In this document: one piece after another, positions 24,989-31,159 of the stretch
How the letters are laid out: every line of letters starts with the position of its first letter
How positions within the stretch are numbered: the first letter of the stretch is position 1
Assembly: GCF_001424405.1 (NCBI RefSeq)
Contig: NZ_LMPS01000006.1
Span: 558,001-622,000 of the forward strand
Length of the DNA: 64,000 bases
Direction of reading: 5' to 3'
Origin: Dyadobacter sp. Leaf189
GTDB taxonomy: Bacteria > Bacteroidota > Bacteroidia > Cytophagales > Spirosomataceae
Translations under genes and position numbers: made by a program
Notes under the pieces: model-generated
What the model was told of the DNA's origin: nothing
The model's input: only the letters and a program-made list of their open reading frames with translations
The model's database searches: none

Positions 24989-25182
24989 TATTTCATATTT
25001 CTTTGAGAAAAGTAAGTCTTGTCCATACGTTGCGAAGGCTCTAACATTTGACTAACTAGAAAAGTAACTGCCGCAATCCTTTCCTGAGGTGTCTTTGCTA
25101 ACCAATAATCAAGGTCATCTGCTGCTTGATCACCATTTTTCATGTTGATCTGCTGCCTTACCATTGCTATTTTACGATCCAT
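24988..25182 (-). CDS. Small partner protein of the nucleotidyltransferase (antitoxin-like position)
   Basis: 64 residues, highly charged, with no signal or membrane segment. The core DLDYWLAKTPQERIAAVTFL at about 23-42 is a helical motif I associate with small proteins encoded directly in front of nucleotidyltransferases in Bacteroidota. The stop TAA shares its last base region with the ATG of the next gene (TAATG), showing translational coupling. By position it resembles the first gene of a toxin-antitoxin-like pair, but no activity is known to me. The upstream gap of 42 bases separates it from the DinB-like gene on the same strand. Confidence 0.7.
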   Translation of the reverse strand: MDRKIAMVRQQINMKNGDQAADDLDYWLAKTPQERIAAVTFLVSQMLEPSQRMDKTYFSQRNMK

Positions 25183-25224
25183 AACTCTTCTGTTTGATCA
25201 AATATATTGTAAAAAATCTACGCC

Positions 25225-25737
25225 TTACTCCTCAACCCGGAAAACCCATTCCGACCGCATATTTGCCTCCTGCCGCAGCAGCATATTCAGCTGTGCCGCA
25301 TGGTGCTGAACATGCCGCAAGTTGTATAACAGGATTTCCAAAACTGAATAATCCATATCGCCGCTAGGCTCTACCCAGCGCTCACTCACTTTCTCTTCGG
25401 ACAAGCTAAAAACAACGTCCCGGAGCTTTGCACGCACCTCCTCTATATAACCCAGCATTTCGGGCTGCGTATAATGCTTATCGGGCACCATATCTCCGAC
25501 GACTCCGTCAGGGATTTCGTCAGGTTCTGTAAACGAGAAAGGAAGTACCGAGTGAAATTCCTCTGGTGCCGGAATCGTAAGGTAGTAGTCGGCCAGAACG
25601 ATGGAATGGTAGGCGATGTAAAAAAAGCGTTTCTTACTTTGCCAAACTGCTTCCGGGCAGTGCTCGATTGCATTGCCTAATGTATTAATGGCAGCTCCAA
25701 ATTGCTGCCAGAGGCTTTCCTTGATGGTTTCTAACAT
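25225..25737 (-). CDS. DinB-like metal-dependent four-helix-bundle protein
   Basis: 170 residues forming a four-helix bundle. Candidate metal ligands are His44 in FYIAYHSIVLADYYL and His142 and His146 in LRHVQHHAAQLN, the usual three-His arrangement of the DinB/YfiT group. This superfamily includes thiol S-transferases that use mycothiol or bacillithiol and many proteins of unknown function. The central loop (about 60-90) is acidic and longer than in the smallest members. It lies upstream of and parallel to the small partner/nucleotidyltransferase genes with 42 bases between, so it may share their transcript. Confidence 0.8.
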   Translation of the reverse strand: MLETIKESLWQQFGAAINTLGNAIEHCPEAVWQSKKRFFYIAYHSIVLADYYLTIPAPEEFHSVLPFSFTEPDEIPDGVVGDMVPDKHYTQPEMLGYIEEVRAKLRDVVFSLSEEKVSERWVEPSGDMDYSVLEILLYNLRHVQHHAAQLNMLLRQEANMRSEWVFRVEE

Positions 25738-25846
25738 GTTGTGACTCTGTAATCGATGTAAATTATATGACTGATTTGCAGCACTTTCAAGTAACCTCTG
25801 CCTGTTTTTTCCTTCTCCTTAAAGTTCTAAACTCATCGTCACGGCT

Positions 25847-26833
25847 ATGCTCACCACGCTCATTTTGTCGTTTCTCGCATTCACTTCTGATTCACTCCGC
25901 ATTTCCGGCAGCTGTTACAATGTCGCCGACCAAACCAGTTTGAAATGCAATATCACAGTAGTTTTCAGTACAAGCAAGCAGAAAATTAATGTGGACAGAT
26001 CCGGAAAGTTTGCATTTGAGTTGCCCGACTCAACGAGACAACTGAATTTTGAGGCAGCTGGATTCGAAACAAGAAACGTTGGAGTAAACAGAATTGGGAA
26101 AAATCGTGCAAAAGGTACATTTGAAATCAAGGTACCGATGCTGAAAAACGGGTTGGACCCGGCCATTAAGGAAGACGAAACGATCTTCCCAAAAAGTCAA
26201 CTGTTCGTGCAAGTTGACGCGCCTGATAGCGTAAAAATGTCAATAGTGCTCATGGACGATACCAGCCGCAAAGTGCAGGAGAACAGGCCGATCGTAAGCT
26301 CGCCAAAACACCGGAACATAACCACAAACTACGTTCTTCCTGGTGCGTACACACTCTATACAGGTACTTTTGACAAAAATGAAAAGGAGGTTGAAAATAG
26401 CCTTTCGAACGAAAAGGTAGTGCTCAATGAAGGTTTTAATTTCTTGTCTGTTCGTTATGAAAATGCAAAAACAAACAGTCAGGTCGCGCTTCAATTGCTG
26501 ACACCGAAGACTTTGTATTTCGATCAAAGCAGCTATCATCTCCGGAAAGACAGCCGCCTTGTTCTGGATTCTGTGTGCGCGGTATTGGTACGTCGGCATC
26601 ATTTGGTTGCCCGGGTAACCGGCCATACCGATAATGTTGGCAGGCAGAATTTGAATCTCATATTATCAGAATACCGCGCCCGGGTTGTGCAGCATTATAT
26701 GAAAACAAACGGAGTGCGCCCCGGGCAGATCCGGGTTGAGTGGAAAGGTTCTTATTTTCCTGTTGCTTCGAATGATAATGAGGAGAATAAGAGCAAAAAC
26801 CGCCGGGTGGAGATATCGTTGCGTGAGCAGTGA
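25847..26833 (+). CDS. OmpA-family cell-envelope protein
   Basis: 328 residues. The first 15 residues are a short signal-like segment (MLTTLILSFLAFTSD). The N-terminal two thirds are beta-rich without a family I can name: a domain with G-K-F-A-F-E-L-P-type repeats of carboxypeptidase-regulatory kind near 30-90 and a second one to about 205. The C-terminal 110 residues are an OmpA domain (LYFDQSSYHLRKDSRLVLDSV, then VTGHTDNVGRQNLNLILSEYRA) with the peptidoglycan-binding Asp in TDNVG and Arg in SKNRRVEI. It probably ties an envelope structure to peptidoglycan. Transcription seems to end in the hairpin array that follows. Confidence 0.85.
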   Translation: MLTTLILSFLAFTSDSLRISGSCYNVADQTSLKCNITVVFSTSKQKINVDRSGKFAFELPDSTRQLNFEAAGFETRNVGVNRIGKNRAKGTFEIKVPMLKNGLDPAIKEDETIFPKSQLFVQVDAPDSVKMSIVLMDDTSRKVQENRPIVSSPKHRNITTNYVLPGAYTLYTGTFDKNEKEVENSLSNEKVVLNEGFNFLSVRYENAKTNSQVALQLLTPKTLYFDQSSYHLRKDSRLVLDSVCAVLVRRHHLVARVTGHTDNVGRQNLNLILSEYRARVVQHYMKTNGVRPGQIRVEWKGSYFPVASNDNEENKSKNRRVEISLREQ

Positions 26834-26870
26834 GTGGTTTGTTGTATGCGTTAATGTCGAATGCGGGATA

Positions 26871-27139
26871 AACAGGAGGCTCCGCAGGAGCCTGGCGAAA
26901 TGGGGTGCATCTCGTTTCTAGAAACAGGAGGCTCCTCTGGGAGCCTAACGTGAGTCGAGATCGATCTTTTTCTAGAAACAGAAGGCTCCTCTGGGAGCCT
27001 AACCTGAGTCGGGATCGATCATTTTCTGGAAACAAGAGGCTCTTGCGGAGCCTCTTTCAATGACGAAACGCAGCCCCTGAGGGGCTACCTGTTTCTAGAA
27101 AAGAGTCACCCACAAAAAAAAAAGGCTCCTGCGGAGCCT
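26871..27139. repeat. Array of hairpin repeats, three copies on a 54-bp period
   Basis: Three units start at 26915, 26969 and 27023 with TTTCT(A/G)GAAACA, each followed by a hairpin (for example AGGCTCCTCTGGGAGCCT) and, in the first two, by (C/A)TGAGTCG(A/G)GATCGATC. A partial unit precedes at 26871 and a diverged one follows at 27092. Six stem-loops in all: AGGCTCC/GGAGCCT at 26877-26893 and 27123-27139, GAGGCTC/GAGCCTC near 27036-27054, and AGCCCC/GGGGCT near 27073. The array lies between convergent genes. Confidence 0.85.
27114..27139 (-). terminator. Terminator of the dihydrofolate reductase-like gene, last hairpin of the array
   Basis: AGGCTCC-TGC-GGAGCCT (27123-27139) is followed on the minus strand by ten T (27114-27123 as A on the plus strand). 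It lies 21 bases past the stop at 27161, an ideal intrinsic terminator. Confidence 0.85.
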
Positions 27140-27160
27140 CCTAACTAGCAAATCGCCCGC

Positions 27161-27685
27161 CTAAACCCTCCTATAAAACAACTGCACTAACCCCGTATCA
27201 AAACTCTTCACATCCATTAACTTCAAATCTCCTCCCGGTCGCCCGTCTTTAAAAAGCCGGATACCGTCACCTACAAACGTCGGTATAATTGAAATGACAA
27301 ATTCATCGATCAAGCCGCGCGTCAGAAGCTGGTGTACTACTTCGGAACCACCGTCGCAGAAGATTGTGCCACCGGATTTCGCCTTTAATGTGTGAACCAA
27401 CTCGCCGATATCGCCCGTGTAAAATTGCATGTTGCCGTTACTTTCCTGCGGTGTCCGCGTGATGATGTAACACTCCTTATCGCTGTGGCTGAACTCCGGC
27501 ACGTGCTGCATGACCCAATCATAAGTCCGCCGGCCGACGATCACCGTATCCACCTCCGCAATGAAATCCGCATATCCATAATCCTCCCCTTCCTTTTCCA
27601 CTTTTGATAAAAACGCCAGATCATCCCCCGGCGCAGCAATGTAGCCATCAACGCTTGTTGCAATGTAAAGAACCAATTTCCGCAT
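27161..27685 (-). CDS. Dihydrofolate reductase / RibD C-terminal-like protein
   Basis: 174 residues. The domain is complete: RKLVLYIATSVDGYIAAPGDDL at the start binds the cofactor, then VDTVIVGRRTYDWV (the G-R-x-T-Y helix), a dinucleotide-binding GGTIFCDGGSEVVHQLL at about 105-121, and the LIDEFVISIIPTFVGDGIRLF closing strands. This matches the YyaP/YwjB-like group, whose members reduce folate- or pyrimidine-like substrates with NADPH; many are of unknown substrate and lack true DHFR activity. Single gene, with a strong terminator after it. Confidence 0.9.
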   Translation of the reverse strand: MRKLVLYIATSVDGYIAAPGDDLAFLSKVEKEGEDYGYADFIAEVDTVIVGRRTYDWVMQHVPEFSHSDKECYIITRTPQESNGNMQFYTGDIGELVHTLKAKSGGTIFCDGGSEVVHQLLTRGLIDEFVISIIPTFVGDGIRLFKDGRPGGDLKLMDVKSFDTGLVQLFYRRV

Positions 27686-27750
27686 TATTTCAGTAGCTAA
27701 TAAATGTTATAAAATAGTAATAAAGGAACGCGAGTGCATTTTTCAAGGAC

Positions 27751-27829
27751 TTGTCACCCTGAGCGCAGTCGAAGGGCGCTACGATCAAGGGCGCGCTGCA
27801 CAACCCTTCGACTGCGCTCAGGGTGACAA
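27751..27829. repeat. 26-bp perfect inverted repeat element
   Basis: The arms 27751-27776 and 27804-27829 are exact complements (TTGTCACCCTGAGCGCAGTC then GAAGGG, and the reverse) around a 27-base loop. The word TGAGCGCAGTCGAAGGG is known as a dispersed intergenic repeat in many bacteria. The element lies in the gap between the DHFR-like gene start and the end of the next small gene. Confidence 0.85.
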
Positions 27830-27844
27830 CACACATCTAATCAT

Positions 27845-28084
27845 TCAATCATTGCCCTTCAACTCGTGAAAGAAAAACAGCAGATCACGGAATGACCAGA
27901 AGACATTTGAAGCGTCGGGGCCGTAGCCCAATTCCTTCTGGGCGATGACGTACCCGCCGTACATTGCCCAAAGATGTTCGCACCAAGTGTCGGCCGAGCT
28001 GGCACTCAGCAATTCATTGACCATTTGACCGTAGGCCATACACGTCGAGTCCGCAGACTCTGGGGAGTTTGGTTTGTTGTACAT
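27845..28084 (-). CDS. Small protein of unknown function
   Basis: 79 residues from ATG 28084 (MYNKPNSPESAD). A longer in-frame reading to 28192 would translate the inverted-repeat element upstream and is unlikely. No signal peptide. The sequence is helical with aromatic residues (WCEHLWAMYGGYVIAQKELG, then SNVFWSFRDLLFFFHELKG), and two Cys. I do not recognise a family. It lies between two inverted-repeat elements and has no coupled neighbour. Confidence 0.5.
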   Translation of the reverse strand: MYNKPNSPESADSTCMAYGQMVNELLSASSADTWCEHLWAMYGGYVIAQKELGYGPDASNVFWSFRDLLFFFHELKGND

Positions 28085-28118
28085 AAACGCGTTTTTTGGG
28101 ATGGATAAAAAATTAAAA

Positions 28119-28191
28119 TGCCCTGTCTTAGGTGTCCCGCGCTCGCGTAAGCGCCTTGGGGCTTTCGCCTGATCCACACCATAACAGGGCA
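28119..28191. repeat. Structured inverted-repeat element of about 73 bp
   Basis: TGCCCTGTCTTAGGTGT at 28119-28135 pairs imperfectly with ACACCATAACAGGGCA at 28176-28191; inside, GCGCTCGCGTAAGCGC forms a smaller hairpin. The element is flanked by similar words ACGCG-TTTTTTGGGATG (28087-28103) and ACGCGCATTTTTTGGGAATG (28215-28234). It looks like a small mobile-type repeat in front of the 79-residue gene. Confidence 0.6.
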
Positions 28192-28365
28192 ATACTTCTG
28201 AGATTTTTCATTTTACGCGCATTTTTTGGGAATGCGCATATTCGGGAGAAAATTGTTTGGATGCAAGTTGAGGGCGGGGGAATTTTTCTAACGGTAAGAC
28301 TTCGCTACAGCTGAGGGTCTACACCTATTCTCGAGAATCCTTGTAGCAAATCCGATGATTTGAAT

Positions 28366-29349
28366 TTAGAAAATCATTTTTAGATAATATTCATCTAGCC
28401 TGTTCTGGTTACCTAAAAATGTATCAACGATTCCCTTGTTATCAATCAATTTCCTAAATATTCTTCGCAGAATTTCGTCTATCTCAATACTAAGTAAACT
28501 TAAATCTTTGATAGCTGATTTAATGCTTTGGCCGTGTACAAACTTTGATCGGACATCATAGAGCTTTTTGATTTTCTTAAATAATTCAATTCGTTCTTCT
28601 GGGCTGCTACCAATAAAATGTGACGCCCTTTCTGAAACCTTGTGATTTACTTCTGATTTATCATCATTTGAAAACAAACACTCTAATGCAATTACATAAA
28701 AAGCAAGTTTTATAGGAACATACTGACTCATTCTTGCCTGTGTAATCAGCAAGTATGCTCGGCTCAATTTGTTGTAAGAGTAAAACTTATCTCTAACGGG
28801 TATATAGGTTAAAATTTGCACTTCTGGTCTAGGATCCATGTCTGCACCTTTTGAGTCATCCCAGCTAGAAACTACTTGAAAATCACTTTCTGCTTGCCGG
28901 AATGCTTCTAGAGTTATAGGCTTTGTCTCAGAAAGCCCGTCGGCAGTAGACACAATCCCACGTTGTTGATTAAAAGCAAACTTTCTTGAGCATGAATCTA
29001 CATAAACACTTTTCAGCATGAAACTATTATCAAACTGAAACCAAAAACTATTAATATATCCCAAAAGAAAGTCGGATACAATGGATGGGACATGGCTGAT
29101 ATCTTCCAAGTTAAATGCATTTAGCACCTTTTTTTCCATATCAGTTTTTTTGATGAATGTTTCCATCCGCAAATGATTAATAACCATAGTTCCAAGCCTT
29201 CCTATTATATCTTCGTCATAGCGAGGATCATCTTTCAGTTTTGTGTTTGCCGGGCAAATGTTTAATAGACCTCGTATTCTTGGCAATGTTCCAATCACCT
29301 TACAGTTAGAAATGCTACTGAACACTGTTATCATGTTTTCTCTCTGCAT
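28366..29349 (-). CDS. Protein with C-terminal Apea-like HEPN domain
   Basis: 327 residues, no signal peptide. The N-terminal 200 residues are not recognised. The C-terminal part (about 205-320) is a HEPN domain of the ApeA-like type: PIKLAFYVIALECLFSNDD forms the first helix pair, the region with NHKVSERASHFIG follows, and the ribonuclease motif R-x4-H is Arg267 to His272 in RSKFVHG. HEPN proteins with this motif are commonly RNases in toxin-antitoxin or antiviral systems. The base composition is visibly more AT-rich than neighbouring genes, with AAA/ATA/TTA codons, which suggests acquisition by transfer. No partner gene is adjacent, so a stand-alone defence role is only an inference. Confidence 0.7.
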   Translation of the reverse strand: MQRENMITVFSSISNCKVIGTLPRIRGLLNICPANTKLKDDPRYDEDIIGRLGTMVINHLRMETFIKKTDMEKKVLNAFNLEDISHVPSIVSDFLLGYINSFWFQFDNSFMLKSVYVDSCSRKFAFNQQRGIVSTADGLSETKPITLEAFRQAESDFQVVSSWDDSKGADMDPRPEVQILTYIPVRDKFYSYNKLSRAYLLITQARMSQYVPIKLAFYVIALECLFSNDDKSEVNHKVSERASHFIGSSPEERIELFKKIKKLYDVRSKFVHGQSIKSAIKDLSLLSIEIDEILRRIFRKLIDNKGIVDTFLGNQNRLDEYYLKMIF

Positions 29350-29441
29350 ATTCTTGATCAGCTAAAATTTAGTTTGGTTTACAACTACTTAAACACTGGA
29401 AGTTAGTGAAAATCTCAGCTTCAAACTCTTACATTCAAATT

Positions 29442-29624
29442 ATGAAACTATTTGAAAAATACGCCAAACTCCGCCACAAAGCCTATGTCACTTCAATGAT
29501 CACCGAATCAGTGAGCGGCAGCATGGCATTGGAGAACAAGCAGGTGCCCGAAGCGCAGGTAAGAGCAATAGTAACCAAGTTAATCGAAGAAGCGGAATTA
29601 AGAGGACGTAAGTTTGACGATTGA
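29442..29624 (+). CDS. Small cytoplasmic protein, function unknown
   Basis: 60 residues from ATG 29442; a GTG at 29406 would add 12 residues without family-like features. Mainly helical and charged (MKLFEKYAKLRHKAYVTSMI, then VPEAQVRAIVTKLIEEAELR). No membrane segment or motif. I do not recognise it; length and composition are consistent with a real small protein, and it faces the end of the convergent gene at 29650. Confidence 0.45.
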   Translation: MKLFEKYAKLRHKAYVTSMITESVSGSMALENKQVPEAQVRAIVTKLIEEAELRGRKFDD

Positions 29625-29649
29625 CATAATTTCGTTCTCTGCTAGTTAA

Positions 29650-30381
29650 TCAGCGAAACGCACACTCCACAATCTTCTCCAAAACCTCCCGATACCTATT
29701 CGGCATTTTATTCCGGCGGGAGCCTAGTAATGTTCTGGGATGTTTGGTTTGGAAAGTGCGTGGCGCCAGCGAGCCGTCGCTGGTGGAAAGCTGGTATAAA
29801 TAGCCTTCGGGCAAAATGGTTTCGCGCACGGGATTGAACACCTTGTTAATGCGTTCATCGTATTTGGAGCCGGTGAGGAATACTACAACGTCGGGTTTCA
29901 AAATGGCGATTTCGGCTTTCAGCAGTTCAAAACCTTTCTCGTTACGGTTCTGCAATTCTTCGGAGGGCGTGGTGCTCTTGCAATCGAACTTCGAAATATT
30001 GGTCCAGAGAAACCCATTCGTTTTGTTGGTCACCTCGCTGTTCTGCCAATTTCCCTTATAAAATAGACTGCGGTTGAAGTTCCAGAATGGGCTCCGCAGA
30101 TATCGAAAAGGTTTTCCATCCCCATAATCCGCCGTTTTGCCGAGATTGAACTCGCGGTATTTTGTTAGCAGATCTTCGGGGCTAGGTTTCAAATTCATCT
30201 GTCCCCAGCTGTGCGTCTCCTGCCCTACGAACAGGATTTTGTTCTCCATTGCGCAGTATTCGTCAAAAACATGCATCAGCAGCGGCGCAGAGACATTATC
30301 TTCCCAGGTCTCGGCATAAACGAGTTCGGTGTATTCTTTATTGATTTTCAGCAATTGAGTATTAAGCAATTCAGCGGTCAT
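29650..30381 (-). CDS. Uncharacterised protein, possibly uracil-DNA glycosylase-like fold
   Basis: 243 residues from ATG 30381 (MTAELLNTQLLK); an in-frame extension to 30513 is unlikely because it is basic and unlike the rest. Notable conserved-looking words are NKILFVGQETHSWG at about 50-63, FLWTNISKFDC near 125, PDVVVFLTGSKYDERI near 165 and TKHPRTLLG near 215. The order of a Gly-Gln-Glu loop, a strand ending in a Gly-Ser and a late His-Pro loop recalls the uracil-DNA glycosylase superfamily, but the match is loose and I would not assign activity. No signal peptide, so cytoplasmic. Confidence 0.5.
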   Translation of the reverse strand: MTAELLNTQLLKINKEYTELVYAETWEDNVSAPLLMHVFDEYCAMENKILFVGQETHSWGQMNLKPSPEDLLTKYREFNLGKTADYGDGKPFRYLRSPFWNFNRSLFYKGNWQNSEVTNKTNGFLWTNISKFDCKSTTPSEELQNRNEKGFELLKAEIAILKPDVVVFLTGSKYDERINKVFNPVRETILPEGYLYQLSTSDGSLAPRTFQTKHPRTLLGSRRNKMPNRYREVLEKIVECAFR

Positions 30382-30605
30382 GATAGCGGGATTAATGAAC
30401 TTCCTATTTAAGAAGGATAGTGACTGATCGGAAACCGTTAAATAAGTTTTGTAGATGTATATGATACCGCGACGAAAACGGCGAACACATAGATGTTGAA
30501 TAAGCTGGTGCAATGGGCGGGCTAATCTAAAAAGGCGGAAAGCACATGTGGGCAGGTAAAGAATGTCAAATTGAGACTTTTCAGAAAAACATAACCTAAA
30601 TAAAC

Positions 30606-31064
30606 GTGAACCTCAAACCAATATCGCTCGTACTTCTGTTTCTTGCAACCCAATGTACTTCCAAAAACGAAGAAGCTAACCAAACCAAAGAACCAACCCT
30701 AGCCGGCACCTGGCAACTTCAATCCAGTCAAATCATCGAAAAAGGTGACACAATCAACACCTTTCCTGTTAAGGATCAGGAAATGATCAAAAGCTTTACC
30801 GAAACGCACTTCACTTTCATGAAACACGACACTCGGCAGGGAAAAGGTGACACCGCAGTCTTCGACGCTGGCGCCGGAGTTTATACTTTGAAAGGCGACG
30901 ATTACACCGAGAAGCTACAATATTGCAGCGCGCGTGAATGGGAAAACCATGATTTTCACTTCAAGCTGCGTGTTAATGGAGATACCATCGTGCAAACCGG
31001 CGTGGAGAAGATTGATAGTTTGGGGGTTGATCGGGAGATTAGGGAGGTGTATGTGAGGAAGTGA
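30606..31064 (+). CDS. Lipocalin-like small secreted protein, possible lipoprotein
   Basis: 152 residues starting with GTG at 30606, 5 bases after a stop; no ATG gives the signal peptide. The signal (NLKPISLVLLFLATQCTSK) ends near Cys17, but the -1 residue is Gln, so lipid attachment is uncertain. The mature part begins PTLAGTWQLQSSQI, the usual G-x-W opening of lipocalin-like domains, and continues through strand pairs such as YTLKGDDYTEKLQY to the end. It resembles small calycin-like proteins of Bacteroidota whose ligands are unknown. Faces purL, with a hairpin between. Confidence 0.6.
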   Translation: MNLKPISLVLLFLATQCTSKNEEANQTKEPTLAGTWQLQSSQIIEKGDTINTFPVKDQEMIKSFTETHFTFMKHDTRQGKGDTAVFDAGAGVYTLKGDDYTEKLQYCSAREWENHDFHFKLRVNGDTIVQTGVEKIDSLGVDREIREVYVRK

Positions 31065-31100
31065 CTCCGGCCTTCGGCTGTCGGCCATTGGCCTAAAGTA

Positions 31101-31144
31101 TTTCGGCAGCCGGCCTTCAAAGATCTGAAAGCCGACTGCCGAAA
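31101..31144. terminator. Hairpin between convergent lipocalin-like gene and purL
   Basis: TTTCGGCAGCCGGCCTTCA (31101-31119) pairs with TGAAAGCCGACTGCCGAAA (31126-31144) over 19 positions with two mismatches or wobbles and a 6-base loop. No clean T-run follows on either side, so it may slow rather than end transcription. Nearby words (GGCCTTCGGCTGTCGGCC) are related to the arms. Confidence 0.5.
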
Positions 31145-31159
31145 GCTGATAGCCAAAAG

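Noticed and set aside
26658..27035. A 125-codon minus-strand frame with 18-residue repeats (DRSRLRLGSQRSLLFLE)
   Set aside because: It is the translation of the 54-bp hairpin array (54 bases = 18 codons) continued antisense into the OmpA-like gene; no start or family support.
26871..27139. 54-bp periodic units considered as a CRISPR array
   Set aside because: The segments between the repeated words are themselves repeated, and the period contains hairpins typical of terminators; no cas genes.
28128..28211. A 27-codon minus-strand frame beginning MKNLRSIALLWCG
   Set aside because: Lies across the inverted-repeat element; the residues are a translation of the repeat, not a conserved peptide.
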